Below, piece by piece: positions 17,679-26,793 of a stretch of 64,000 bases of DNA. Every line of letters starts with the position of its first letter. Positions within the stretch are counted from its first letter, which is position 1. The position numbers and the translations under genes were made by a program. The notes beneath the pieces were generated by a model, which saw nothing but the letters and a program-made list of their open reading frames with translations, ran no database searches and was not told the DNA's origin. Source of the stretch: Marivita sp051251565. Lineage in GTDB: Bacteria; Pseudomonadota; Alphaproteobacteria; Rhodobacterales; Rhodobacteraceae. Where the stretch lies: assembly GCF_051251565.1 (NCBI RefSeq), contig NZ_JBPOFB010000003.1:62001-126000 (forward strand), in the 5' to 3' direction.

Positions 17679-19192
17679 ATGCGGATCAGGCTTTGCCCGG
17701 TCATCTCGTCCGGTTGCCGCAGGCCCATCAGCGCAAGCAGAGTGGGTGCCAGATCGGCCAGTCGGCCATCGGCCAACCTTGCGCCCTCGGGCCCGCCATA
17801 CAGCACCACCGGCACAAGGTTCGTCGTATGCGCGGTATGCGGCCCGCCGGTTTCCGGGTCCACCATGGTTTCGCAATTTCCGTGATCGGCGGTCACGATC
17901 ATCGCGCCCCCCACCTTTTCTATGGCAGCCAGAACTGTGCCCAGCCCGGCATCCACCGCTTCGCAGGCCTTGATCGCAGCATTCAGATCACCGGTATGCC
18001 CAACCATGTCAGGATTGGCGTAGTTGGTGACAATCAGGTCATACCCCGCCTCGACCGCAGCCACGAATTTCGCAGTCACTTCGTCGGAGGACATCTCGGG
18101 TTGCAGATCATACGTGGCGACGTTCGGGCTTTTGGGCATAAACCTGTCTTCACCGGCTTCGGGCGCTTCCTGCCCCCCGTTCAGGAAAAAGGTCACGTGC
18201 GGGTATTTCTCGGTCTCGGCCAGGCGGAACTGGGTTTTGCCATGTTTTGCCACCCATTCACCCAGCGTGTTGTGAATCGTTTGTTTGGGGTAGGCGGTTG
18301 TCATGTAGGCGTCATGCGCTTTGGAATAGTCCACCATGCCCAGCAGACAGGACAGTGCGGGTCTTTCACGCGGGAACCCATCGAAATCAGGGGCACCGAT
18401 GGCCGCAAGAATTTCCCGTGCACGGTCGGCCCGGAAGTTGAGGCAGAAGACCCCATCCCCCTTGGCCATCCCGGCATAATCAGCAATCACGCAGGGTTCG
18501 ATGAATTCGTCATTCTGACCCTTTGCATAGGCGTCCTCGACCGCAGAAACGGCACTCATTGCAGCAGCACCCTGCCCGTCGATCATCGCCCGATAGGCGC
18601 GCTCCACCCGATCCCAACGCGTGTCGCGGTCCATAGCAAAGTAGCGCCCAATGACGGTGCCGATCCGGGCGCTCTTGGGCAGGTTTGCGCTCAGATCGGT
18701 GATGAAGCCCATGGCCGATGTCGGTGCCACATCGCGCCCATCTGTGATCGCGTGCAGCACCACGTCGACACCCAGATCGCTGAGCATTTTCACAGTGGCT
18801 TTGATGTGGGTGATGTGCCCATGCACGCCCCCATCCGACACCACACCCATGACATGCGCCCTGCCACCCACGTCCTTGACCGCCTTGGCGAACTCAAGAA
18901 TCGCTGCATTGGTGAAAAAACTGCCGTCTTCGATGGCCAGATCGATCTGGCCCAAATCCATTGCCACCACGCGCCCGGCACCGATATTGGTGTGACCCAC
19001 CTCGGAGTTGCCCATCTGTCCCTTTGGCAGGCCTACATCCGGTCCATGCGTGATCAATGTTGCATGGGGGCAGGTCGCCATCAGGTGATCCATCGTCGGC
19101 GTCTGTGCCAGTTTCGGCGCATTGGCGGTGGGATCGTCGCGCAGGCCCCAGCCGTCGAGGATGGTCAAAACGACAGGTTTCGGAGTGGTCAT
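17675..19192 (-). CDS. gpmI: 2,3-bisphosphoglycerate-independent phosphoglycerate mutase
   Basis: The enzyme interconverts 3- and 2-phosphoglycerate in glycolysis and gluconeogenesis. Its 505 residues are of usual length. Metal-site motifs are TILDGWGLRD at the N-terminus, QMGNSEVGHTNIGAGR with the catalytic serine, and TADHGNCETM near the C-terminus. It is the first gene of an operon continuing into envC-like, ctpA, rppH and a small secreted protein, with overlapping junctions. The 171 bases upstream hold no other gene that I can support. Confidence 0.97.
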   Translation of the reverse strand: MTTPKPVVLTILDGWGLRDDPTANAPKLAQTPTMDHLMATCPHATLITHGPDVGLPKGQMGNSEVGHTNIGAGRVVAMDLGQIDLAIEDGSFFTNAAILEFAKAVKDVGGRAHVMGVVSDGGVHGHITHIKATVKMLSDLGVDVVLHAITDGRDVAPTSAMGFITDLSANLPKSARIGTVIGRYFAMDRDTRWDRVERAYRAMIDGQGAAAMSAVSAVEDAYAKGQNDEFIEPCVIADYAGMAKGDGVFCLNFRADRAREILAAIGAPDFDGFPRERPALSCLLGMVDYSKAHDAYMTTAYPKQTIHNTLGEWVAKHGKTQFRLAETEKYPHVTFFLNGGQEAPEAGEDRFMPKSPNVATYDLQPEMSSDEVTAKFVAAVEAGYDLIVTNYANPDMVGHTGDLNAAIKACEAVDAGLGTVLAAIEKVGGAMIVTADHGNCETMVDPETGGPHTAHTTNLVPVVLYGGPEGARLADGRLADLAPTLLALMGLRQPDEMTGQSLIRI

Positions 19193-19363
19193 ATGCTGCG
19201 CTTCCTGCTCGGCCTAATCTTTCATGCGGTCTAGCAGAGGCGGTGCAGGATGTGGAGAGGGCGCTTAGGCCCATTGATCGAACCGCTGATGTGATCCAAT
19301 CCATTGGGGCTCTGCCTCCAAACCCTCGACAGTATTTGAGAACATAAGGAGGGGCAGGATGCG

Positions 19364-19969
19364 CTAGTCAAACATACGCCATCCCGCCAACCATCGCGTT
19401 CCGGTTGTGATCGCACAAAGCAGGGCAAAGGCGTAGGCAAGCCAGGGGAACGCTGCCGGGAAGATGCACATGGCGACAAATAGGCCAATGGTTTCCGTGC
19501 CTTCTGTCAAACCACCGAGATAATAGATGCCCTTGGTCGGGTACTGGTCCGACGTGATCCCACGCTTTTCGGCAATGACTGAGAACGCGAGAAAGCTGGA
19601 CCCTGTGCCGATGAAGCTACAGATCAAAACGGCAGCAGGCAGCGCGTTTGCACCTGGGTCGTGCAAGGCAAAGCCAAGCGGAAACAGGCCGTAGAACATA
19701 AAGTCCAATGCGATATCGAGGAACGTGCCGCGATCCGTGGGTTGGGTCAGGCGCGCCACGGCCCCGTCCAGCCCATCCGCGAGACGGTTGAGCGCAAGAC
19801 ACGTCAATGCAAGCCAGAACAGGCCCGCCCAGACGGCCAGCACCCCCATAAGACCGATTCCAAACCCCACAAACGTGACCTGATCCGCCCGGATGCCGCG
19901 TGCAACCAGCATGCGCGCCGGGCGGGCAATGGCGCGTTTCACAAGCGGCAGAATGGTCGCGTCGATCAT
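19364..19969 (-). CDS. ynjF: CDP-alcohol phosphatidyltransferase family protein (YnjF-like)
   Basis: With the ATG at 19969 (MIDATILPLVKRA) the protein has 201 residues, close to E. coli YnjF. It is an integral membrane enzyme with about five hydrophobic segments. The CDP-alcohol motif is present: DGLDGAVARL, then seven residues on, GTFLDIALD. It is divergent from an ABC transporter that resembles YnjBCD, and the same pairing is known in E. coli. The alcohol acceptor is unknown. Upstream in-frame starts as far as 20116 run into the divergent promoter and are rejected. Confidence 0.82.
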   Translation of the reverse strand: MIDATILPLVKRAIARPARMLVARGIRADQVTFVGFGIGLMGVLAVWAGLFWLALTCLALNRLADGLDGAVARLTQPTDRGTFLDIALDFMFYGLFPLGFALHDPGANALPAAVLICSFIGTGSSFLAFSVIAEKRGITSDQYPTKGIYYLGGLTEGTETIGLFVAMCIFPAAFPWLAYAFALLCAITTGTRWLAGWRMFD

Positions 19970-20131
19970 TTTGGGGCCTCGGGGTGCTGGGTCACAAACT
20001 GCCATAGCGGGCGGGATGTGACCGGTATACTGAAATCTTGCACACCTGTTTGTCATTTGACCCAAGACGGGTAACGCTGGTTTTAACGCCAAAACCGGGG
20101 CTTTTGCCTTTTGCACTAGGGATCAGATTTC

Positions 20132-21337
20132 ATGCGCACGCTTCTTGCCGCCTCGCTCGTTACGTTCACTGCCTTTGCCGCACAGGCGGAACCGGACCCA
20201 TCGAACTGGGACGCGGTGGTTGAAGAGGCGCGCGGGGAGACCGTGTATTGGAACGCATGGGGTGGGTCGGACACCATCAACAGCTTTATCGCCTGGATCG
20301 GTGACCGAGTGAACCAAGACTACGGTGTGACGCTGGAGCACGTAAAGCTGTCTGACACCGCTGATGCGGTCAGCCGGGTTTTGGCGGAAAAGACAGCTGG
20401 CAAGGATGACGGCGGCGCGGTGGATATGATCTGGATCAACGGTGAAAATTTTGCCGCGATGAAGCAGCAGGATCTGTTGTTCGGTCCGTGGGTCGAACAA
20501 ATGCCAAGCTGGGCCAATGTCGATGTGGCGGGCAAGCCTGCGGTGATCTCGGACTTCACGGTGCCCACAGATGGGCTTGAGGCACCGTGGGGCATGGCGC
20601 AGGTGGTGTTCTACTATGACACCGAACGGCTGGACACGCCGCCCACGACGATGGAGGCTTTGGCCACCTATGCCGCTGACAATCCCGGGCGGTTCACCTA
20701 TCCGCAACCGCCGAATTTTCTTGGTTCGACCTTTCTCAAACAAGCGTTGATTGAATTTGTGCCGGACGCGTCAGTCCTGCAATCGCCGGTCAACGACGCG
20801 GTATATGATGCCGCAACAGCCGAGTTCTGGGCTTTCCTTGACGGGTTAACCCCAACCCTCTGGCGGTCTGGCCGGGCCTATCCGCAGAACGAGGCGCGGC
20901 AGATCCAGCTTGTGGCGGATGGTGAGATCGACCTGGCCATCAGCTTTAATCCGAACGAGGCCAGCAACGCGATCGCCAATGGCCAATTGCAGCCGTCAGT
21001 CCGGTCCTTCGTGATGGACGCAGGCAGCATCGGCAACGCAAGCTTTGTCGCTATCCCTTACAATGCGAATGCCAAGGCGGGTGCGATGGTGGTGGCCAAT
21101 TTCATGATGTCCCCCGAGGCGCAGGCGATGATGCAGGACCCCGAGGTTTGGGGCCTTGGCACTGTTCTTGATCTGACCAAGCTGACTGGTGAAGACCGCG
21201 CGCGGTTTGATGCGCTGGAGCTGGGCATCGCCACCTTGCCGCCCGAAGATCTGGGCGCGACCCTGTCCGAACCACATCCGAGCTGGATGGTCCGGCTTGA
21301 GGAAGACTGGACCGACCGGTACGGCGTCGCGCAATAG
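20132..21337 (+). CDS. ynjB: ABC transporter substrate-binding protein (YnjB-like)
   Basis: This 401-residue periplasmic binding protein has a signal peptide (MRTLLAASLVTFTAFAAQA) and a type II (iron/thiamine/putrescine-type) solute-binding fold: ETVYWNAWGGSDTIN near the N-terminus and DMIWINGENF in the middle. Length and the fused-permease neighbour match E. coli YnjB. It is the first gene of a three-gene transporter operon. The ligand is not established for the family, and no riboswitch is visible upstream. Confidence 0.85.
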   Translation: MRTLLAASLVTFTAFAAQAEPDPSNWDAVVEEARGETVYWNAWGGSDTINSFIAWIGDRVNQDYGVTLEHVKLSDTADAVSRVLAEKTAGKDDGGAVDMIWINGENFAAMKQQDLLFGPWVEQMPSWANVDVAGKPAVISDFTVPTDGLEAPWGMAQVVFYYDTERLDTPPTTMEALATYAADNPGRFTYPQPPNFLGSTFLKQALIEFVPDASVLQSPVNDAVYDAATAEFWAFLDGLTPTLWRSGRAYPQNEARQIQLVADGEIDLAISFNPNEASNAIANGQLQPSVRSFVMDAGSIGNASFVAIPYNANAKAGAMVVANFMMSPEAQAMMQDPEVWGLGTVLDLTKLTGEDRARFDALELGIATLPPEDLGATLSEPHPSWMVRLEEDWTDRYGVAQ

Positions 21338-21346
21338 GGACGCTGC

Positions 21347-23065
21347 GTGACCCAAAGCTGCGATACTTTCACGGCACGGGCCCGGTTTCTGCCATGGGCC
21401 CCGCTTTTGACGGTAGGGATCATGATTGGTCCAGTGATTGCCGGGCTTCTGGGCACGCTGGCCCCGGCCTTTGGGTACATGCCGGCGCTGGGTGGTGATA
21501 CACTCAACATGCACGCGTTTGCGATGTTGTTTGACTGGCCCGGCATCACCCGCGCCAGCGTTCTGAGCGTCACCACAGGTGTTACTGCAACTGCACTGTC
21601 GCTGCTGCTGGTCACGCTCATCTGCGCGGCATGGAGCGGATCGCGTGCATTTCGGATCATCGAACGCGCGTTGTCACCGCTCTTGTCGGTGCCCCATGCC
21701 GCTGCTGCCTTTGGGCTGGCGTTTCTGATTGCGCCGTCAGGATGGATCGCGCGGGCGACATCACCCTGGCTGACTGGATGGGACAGACCGCCCGATCTGT
21801 TGATCCTGCAAGACCCTTATGGCCTGTCGCTGATCGCGGGTCTGGTGGTCAAAGAGGTGCCGTTCCTGTTGCTCATGACATTGGCCGCATTGAGCCAGAT
21901 CCGCACAGGTCAGGCGCGCGATACCGCGCTGGCATTGGGCTATGCGCCAGTCACGGCATGGGTCAAAACCGTATTTCCACGGGTCTATGCCCAGATCCGC
22001 CTGCCCGTTTACGCAGTGCTGGCGTTTTCCATGACGGTGGTCGATGTGTCCCTGATCCTTGGACCGACCACACCGCCCACGCTTGCGGTGCAAATCCTTA
22101 GATGGATGAACGACCCCAACCTGGATATGCGGTTCCTTGCCTCGGCTGCCGCAGTTTGGCAGTTGGCGCTGGTGGTGGGCACGTTGATCCTGTGGCGGCT
22201 GGCCGAAGGGATCGTGGCCCGGATCGGCCATCGCTGGGTGGCCTCGGGCGCACGCGGCGGGGCCACGCGGGCAATCCGCGCCGCATCACTTGCCACCGCC
22301 ATCCTTAGCGCGAGTGCTATCGTCTTCGGCTTGTTCGGGTTGCTTATCTGGTCGGTCGCCGGATTCTGGAGCTTTCCCAACCTGCTTCCCGATAGTTTTT
22401 CTGGCCGCACATGGATGCGGCACGCGATGACTCTTTGGCCAGTGGCCAGCGAAACGCTGATCATCGCGTCAGTGGCCACGCTGATCGCCCTGCTACTGAC
22501 CCTCGCCTGTCTGGAGGCCGAAGAACGCCACGGGCTGAAACCCAGCACACGCGCGCTTTGGTTGCTGTATGTGCCGCTGATCGTGCCGCAGATTGCGTTT
22601 TTGACGGGGTTGCAAACGCTTGCCATCTTTACGGGGATCGACGGCAATCGCACAGCGGTGATCATGGTGCATATCATCTTCGTTCTGCCCTATGTCTTTC
22701 TCTCACTGGCTGATCCGTTTCGCGCATGGGATGCACGCTACGGCCATGTTGCGCGGGCCTTGGGTGCGGGTTGTGACGGGGTTCTGTGGCGCGTGCGGCT
22801 GCCAATGTTGCTGCGGCCGATCCTGACCGCTGCGGCCGTGGGCTTTGCCGTGTCCATCGGGCAATTTCTGCCGACGCTTCTGGCGGGTGCGGGCCGGGTG
22901 CAAACGCTTACGACGGAAGCGGTCGCGCTGGCCTCGGGGGGCGACAGGCGGGTGATTTCGGTCTACGCGCTCAGCCAGACAGCGCTGGCCTTCCTGCCGT
23001 TCGCCTTGGCGTTGTTCATCCCCGCCATCGTCTGGCGTAACCGAAGGGGGCTGCGCCATGCCTGA
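21347..23065 (+). CDS. ynjC: ABC transporter permease, fused double-length (YnjC-like)
   Basis: This 572-residue inner-membrane protein uses a GTG start 9 bases after the binding-protein stop. It contains two tandem permease halves, each with about six membrane segments. The cytoplasmic EAA-type loops appear as ARDTALALGYAPVTAWVKTV in the first half and GHVARALGAGCDGVLWRVRL in the second. Fused permeases are typical of the YnjC/ThiP type. It overlaps the ATPase gene by 8 bases. Confidence 0.87.
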   Translation: MTQSCDTFTARARFLPWAPLLTVGIMIGPVIAGLLGTLAPAFGYMPALGGDTLNMHAFAMLFDWPGITRASVLSVTTGVTATALSLLLVTLICAAWSGSRAFRIIERALSPLLSVPHAAAAFGLAFLIAPSGWIARATSPWLTGWDRPPDLLILQDPYGLSLIAGLVVKEVPFLLLMTLAALSQIRTGQARDTALALGYAPVTAWVKTVFPRVYAQIRLPVYAVLAFSMTVVDVSLILGPTTPPTLAVQILRWMNDPNLDMRFLASAAAVWQLALVVGTLILWRLAEGIVARIGHRWVASGARGGATRAIRAASLATAILSASAIVFGLFGLLIWSVAGFWSFPNLLPDSFSGRTWMRHAMTLWPVASETLIIASVATLIALLLTLACLEAEERHGLKPSTRALWLLYVPLIVPQIAFLTGLQTLAIFTGIDGNRTAVIMVHIIFVLPYVFLSLADPFRAWDARYGHVARALGAGCDGVLWRVRLPMLLRPILTAAAVGFAVSIGQFLPTLLAGAGRVQTLTTEAVALASGGDRRVISVYALSQTALAFLPFALALFIPAIVWRNRRGLRHA

Positions 23066-23696
23066 TCCCGGATTGACCCTTGAGGGCATTTCGATCCGCC
23101 GCAACGGGCGCTTGCTCGTTGACATCTCGGACCATATCGCGCCGGGAGAGGTGCTGACCGTGATGGGGCCAAGCGGGTCGGGGAAATCGACCTTGCTGTC
23201 CTATATCATCGGCACATTGGACAGCGCATTTGTGGCACAGGGGCGCGTAGTTCTGAATGGCAGCGACATCACCGATCTTGCACCCGAGGCGCGGCATGTC
23301 GGCATCTTGTTTCAGGACGAATTGCTGTTTCCCCATCTGTCCGTGGGTGAAAACCTTGCATTCGGGTTACGGGCAGAGGTCAAAGGCCGGGCCGCCCGGG
23401 CAGAGCGGATCAACGCCGCATTGGCCGATATCGGACTGGACGGGTTTGCCAACCGCGATCCCGACACCCTGTCCGGCGGTCAAAAGGCGCGCGTCGCACT
23501 TATGCGGATGTTGTTGTCCGAGCCAAAGGCGTTGTTGCTGGACGAACCTTTCTCAAGGCTCGACACAGAACGCCGCGGCCAGATCAGGAGCTTGGTCTTT
23601 GGTCAGGCACGGGCCAAAGGACTGCCGGTTTTGCTGGTCACTCACGACCATGCCGATGCCGAGGCCGCCGAGGGCCGGGTGCACCGGTTGGAATAG
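23058..23696 (+). CDS. ynjD: ABC transporter ATP-binding protein (YnjD-like)
   Basis: This 212-residue ATPase of the same importer has Walker A GPSGSGKST, a Q-loop in LFQDELLFPHL, signature LSGGQKARVAL, Walker B ALLLDEPFS and the H-loop in LVTHDHADA. It is short, without a regulatory C-terminal domain, like YnjD. It ends 16 bases before the convergent WecG-type gene, with no room for a strong terminator. Confidence 0.9.
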   Translation: MPDPGLTLEGISIRRNGRLLVDISDHIAPGEVLTVMGPSGSGKSTLLSYIIGTLDSAFVAQGRVVLNGSDITDLAPEARHVGILFQDELLFPHLSVGENLAFGLRAEVKGRAARAERINAALADIGLDGFANRDPDTLSGGQKARVALMRMLLSEPKALLLDEPFSRLDTERRGQIRSLVFGQARAKGLPVLLVTHDHADAEAAEGRVHRLE

Positions 23697-23712
23697 CGCG
23701 AAATCGGTCGAC

Positions 23713-24522
23713 TTATTTGGGGCCTCCGCCCAGTTTTAACCTGATCGCATTGACCGTTTCACTTGGCAGGATCAGCCCGCATTTGGCATAGCGTGGCACC
23801 ATCCGCGCCGGTTGCAACGCAGCACGCCACAGCCATTCCATCGCAATCGCCCGTACCCATTTCGGCGCACGCACCTGTGTCCCGGCAAAGAAATCCAGCC
23901 CGGCACCAATAGACACGAACCCCACCGATGGCAGTTTGTCGCGCCCATACGCCGCAAACAATTCCTGCTTCGGTGCGCCCAACGCCAGAAACGCAACATC
24001 GGCCTGCGCATCATGTAGGGCCGCCAACACGGTATCAGCAGACGCACCCGTGGGATCAAACCCCATTGGCGGCGCAATCGTTGCAACCACCCGCGCGCCA
24101 GGAATATTGGCCTCGAAATACTGCTTTGCACCCGCGAGGGCCCGATCCGTGCTTCCGATCAAGGCCAGCGTTTTGCCCTGTGCCGCTGCCATACGGGCAA
24201 TCGGCACAATCGCATCCGACCCGGGGATCAAGGCCACCCGTCGGCCCGCCAGCCGGGACAGCCACACAATCGGGTTGCCATCAGCCACGACAATGTCCTG
24301 CGCCGCGTAAGCCGTGCGAAACCGAGCGTCTGCGCGCAGCTTGACCAGGTGATCCAGATTGATCGTCGCAACCGAAAACCCTTTGCCCACGCGCAGACGT
24401 TGGTTGATTTCCGTGTCCAGCGACGCCCAGTCCGGCACGTTCACCGGAACGTCATAGCCGCGCCCCCAGAACCGCATCGGGGACTGATCTGCTGCATGTG
24501 AAGGGGAAAACGGTGAAGTCAT
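23713..24522 (-). CDS. WecG/TagA/CpsF family glycosyltransferase
   Basis: The ATG at 24522 gives 269 residues; an upstream in-frame ORF start at 24621 is unlikely. The family adds ManNAcA, ManNAc or similar sugars to an undecaprenyl-linked glycan. Family motifs are present: FSVATINLDHLVKL, DGNPIVWLSRLAG, and GAPKQELFAA near the C-terminus, a hallmark of this fold. It lies at the edge of the surface-polysaccharide locus and is divergent from the sugar oxidoreductase gene, which fits a role in early repeat-unit assembly. Confidence 0.87.
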   Translation of the reverse strand: MTSPFSPSHAADQSPMRFWGRGYDVPVNVPDWASLDTEINQRLRVGKGFSVATINLDHLVKLRADARFRTAYAAQDIVVADGNPIVWLSRLAGRRVALIPGSDAIVPIARMAAAQGKTLALIGSTDRALAGAKQYFEANIPGARVVATIAPPMGFDPTGASADTVLAALHDAQADVAFLALGAPKQELFAAYGRDKLPSVGFVSIGAGLDFFAGTQVRAPKWVRAIAMEWLWRAALQPARMVPRYAKCGLILPSETVNAIRLKLGGGPK

Positions 24523-24632
24523 GGCGCCACATCGGCGACAGACTGCTGCAAAATCAAGACATTCCGGCGCAAATTCCCGGATTACCCCTGATAAAATCCG
24601 CTTTTGTCGAAATATGACCATGATTGAGTGAT

Positions 24633-24661
24633 CTTAGAAGCCTGAACAAAGCGCGTATAAT
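24633..24661 (+). promoter_or_regulatory. Candidate promoter of the sugar-modification operon
   Basis: A perfect TATAAT (24656-24661) lies 82 bases before the start of the oxidoreductase gene. The best -35 hexamer at 17 bp spacing is CTTAGA, which is weak. The -10 match alone supports a promoter reading toward the 24743 gene. Confidence 0.35.
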
Positions 24662-24701
24662 CCAAGAGCAGCCTGTGAAACGCCTTCGATCCTTCCTTTT
24701 C

Positions 24702-24717
24702 CGTGGCCTCGGCCACG
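24702..24717. promoter_or_regulatory. 7-bp palindrome in the leader of the oxidoreductase operon
   Basis: CGTGGCC/GGCCACG with a 2-base spacer lies between the candidate TATAAT and the ATG at 24743. It could be a repressor operator or a leader hairpin. There is no direct evidence which. Confidence 0.3.
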
Positions 24718-24742
24718 CTCTCCTCCGGTTGACAGCGATATC

Positions 24743-25870
24743 ATGATGGGTGTGGTGTCTCTTATCGGTTGCGGCTTTGTGGCTGACCTCTACATGCGGT
24801 CCTTGCAGGCGATGGACGGCATCACCGTTGCCGGGGTGTATGATCAAAACAGCACCCGGTTGGTACAGTTTTGCGCGCATTGGAACGTGCCCTTGGTCGG
24901 GTCGCTTGAGCAATTGCTTGACCAACATCCGCGCGATGGTGTTCTGCTGAACCTGACCAATCCGTCATCGCATTTCGAGGTGAACTCTGCCTGCCTTGCT
25001 GCCGGGTGCCACACCTACTCTGAAAAACCGCTCGCCATGAACATGGACGAGGCCAAAGCGCTTTATGCGCAGGCAAACGCGGCCGGTCTGATGCTGGCAT
25101 CCGCGCCGTGCAGCGTGTTGGGTGAAGCCGCACAAACCTTGGGCCATGCCCTGCGTGCAGGCATCGCGGGCGCGCCACGGGTGATCTATGCGGAACTTGA
25201 CGATGGGTTCGTGCCGCAAGCCGCCTACAAAAAGTGGATATCCGAATCTGGTGCGCCCTGGCCGTTCGGGGACGAATTCCGCGTCGGCTGTACCTTGGAG
25301 CATGCGGGCTACTATCTTGGCTGGCTGATCTCGTGGTTCGGATCGGTGCGCACTGTGGTTGCGGCCTCTGCCGAAACCATCCCCGACAAGGAAGGCACCG
25401 GGCCTTACGCGCCGGACGTGTCGGTGGCGACGCTGTTCTTTGACAATGGCCCGATGACGCGGCTGACCTGCTCTATCGTCGCCCCGCATGATCACCAAAT
25501 TCGCGTTGTGGGGGATAACGGTGTGCTGGCCTGCAAGGCCGCGTGGGACAATTCGGCCAAGGTGACCTTTGCAAAACGCATGACCCTGCGCCGCCGGCTG
25601 ATGGAATCACCTTTCCCCAAAACGCTGAAGCTGTCCCAACCGACACATCCCAAGGTCAAACGTTGGGGCGCTGCCGCGATGAACTTCATGCTGGGCCCAG
25701 CCGAGATGCTTGACGCGATCCGCACGGGCCGCCCGTCGCGCCTGTCCAACGATTTTGCGCTGCACATGACCGAAGTGACGCTGGCGATCCAGAACGCAGG
25801 CGAAACCTCGGGAGCACAAGCCATGACCACGCGCTGCACCCCGATGGAGCCAATGCCATGGGCGATGTGA
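24743..25870 (+). CDS. Gfo/Idh/MocA-family NAD(P)-dependent sugar oxidoreductase
   Basis: This 375-residue oxidoreductase probably acts on a sugar or sugar nucleotide. The N-terminal Rossmann start is VSLIGCGFVADLYM and the conserved SEKPLAM motif of the family is near residue 95. The C-terminal half is the GFO_IDH_MocA substrate domain. Its last 13 bases overlap the next gene, an epimerase/dehydratase. This pair is repeated as one fused polypeptide at 29025-31133, which suggests that the two activities work in sequence. Confidence 0.85.
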   Translation: MMGVVSLIGCGFVADLYMRSLQAMDGITVAGVYDQNSTRLVQFCAHWNVPLVGSLEQLLDQHPRDGVLLNLTNPSSHFEVNSACLAAGCHTYSEKPLAMNMDEAKALYAQANAAGLMLASAPCSVLGEAAQTLGHALRAGIAGAPRVIYAELDDGFVPQAAYKKWISESGAPWPFGDEFRVGCTLEHAGYYLGWLISWFGSVRTVVAASAETIPDKEGTGPYAPDVSVATLFFDNGPMTRLTCSIVAPHDHQIRVVGDNGVLACKAAWDNSAKVTFAKRMTLRRRLMESPFPKTLKLSQPTHPKVKRWGAAAMNFMLGPAEMLDAIRTGRPSRLSNDFALHMTEVTLAIQNAGETSGAQAMTTRCTPMEPMPWAM

Positions 25871-26793
25871 CCCGTATTTTGATCACCGGGGCCTCCGGGT
25901 TTATCGGGCAGGCCACCGTCACCGCCGCCCTGAATGCGCGGCTTGAGGTGGTCGCGGTTCAGCGGACCAAAGGGGCACCCCGTACGGGCGTGTCGTATGT
26001 TGCAACCGACCTGACAATCGGGGATTCTGTTACGACTCTGGCCGATGCACTTGCGGGCTGCGATGCGGTTATTCATCTGGCCGCCGCGATGTCGGGCGAT
26101 CCTGAAGATCACAAAAAGCTCACAGTCGGCGGCACCGAACATCTGATTCAGGCCATGCGGCAGGCTGGAACGCCGCACCTTACGCTGGCCAGTTCGATTG
26201 CGGTGTTTGACACCAGCCAGGTGCCCATCGGAGGTGATCTGACAGACGAGTGCCCTCTCGAAAACCCGTCTATGTCGCGCGATGCCTATTCCGGTGCAAA
26301 GGTGCGTCAGGAAACGATCGCCCGCACCGCGCGTTTCGAAAGTTTTGCAGTCCTGCGCCCCGGGATCGTCTATGATGCAGACCATCTGTGGAACGCGCAT
26401 CTGGGCGTTGGACTTGGCCCCGTTTTGCTGCGCATTGGGGGCGACGACGCTTTGCCGATGTGCCATGTCGACCGCTGTGCCGCTGCGCTGGTCGACGCAA
26501 CTGTGTGCAAGGTGACCGACACGTTTGCCATCATCGACCCCGTATCGCCAACGCGCGGGCAGGTGATTGCCGCCCTGCGCAAAACTGGCTGGCCCAAGCA
26601 TGTTGTGCCGCTGCCTTGGCGCCTTGTGGCGTCGGTTGCGCGGACGCTGCGGCCCATATCCGCGAAACTGCCCGGACTTTTGCGCGAAAACGTATTGAGG
26701 CAGCGTGCCTTGCCCATTCGGTATAGGCTGAAAAAACCAGTCGCTGCAGACACGTTGCCCAATCCGGCCCCAGATTGGAGGGCTGTGCGATGA
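25858..26793 (+). CDS. NAD-dependent epimerase/dehydratase (extended SDR)
   Basis: The 311-residue enzyme has the SDR cofactor loop GASGFIGQA and the catalytic YSGAK (YxxxK) with the upstream SSIAVFD serine. Substrate-domain features are generic, so the sugar cannot be predicted. It overlaps the preceding oxidoreductase by 13 bases and the following glycosyltransferase by 4 bases, in a translationally coupled run. Confidence 0.85.
   Translation: MGDVTRILITGASGFIGQATVTAALNARLEVVAVQRTKGAPRTGVSYVATDLTIGDSVTTLADALAGCDAVIHLAAAMSGDPEDHKKLTVGGTEHLIQAMRQAGTPHLTLASSIAVFDTSQVPIGGDLTDECPLENPSMSRDAYSGAKVRQETIARTARFESFAVLRPGIVYDADHLWNAHLGVGLGPVLLRIGGDDALPMCHVDRCAAALVDATVCKVTDTFAIIDPVSPTRGQVIAALRKTGWPKHVVPLPWRLVASVARTLRPISAKLPGLLRENVLRQRALPIRYRLKKPVAADTLPNPAPDWRAVR

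Noticed and set aside
17597..19234. 545-residue plus-strand open frame opposite gpmI
   Set aside because: It is antisense to a secure gpmI, is rich in His/Arg/Gly with no domain, and arises from GC-rich third positions.
19346..19367. Strong ribosome site (AAGGAGGGG) followed by ATG CGC TAG
   Set aside because: The frame is two codons long, so it is not a supportable gene, and it lies over the end of the CDP-alcohol transferase gene on the other strand.
19970..20131. Possible riboswitch before the ABC binding-protein gene
   Set aside because: Only a short GGTTTT/AAAACC hairpin is present; no thiamine or other known aptamer core is visible.
23697..23712. Terminator between the ABC ATPase and the convergent WecG-type gene
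   Set aside because: The 16-base gap has no inverted repeat or T-run.
25492..26601. 369-residue minus-strand open frame opposite the oxidoreductase/epimerase pair
   Set aside because: It covers two well-supported genes on the other strand and shows no domain.
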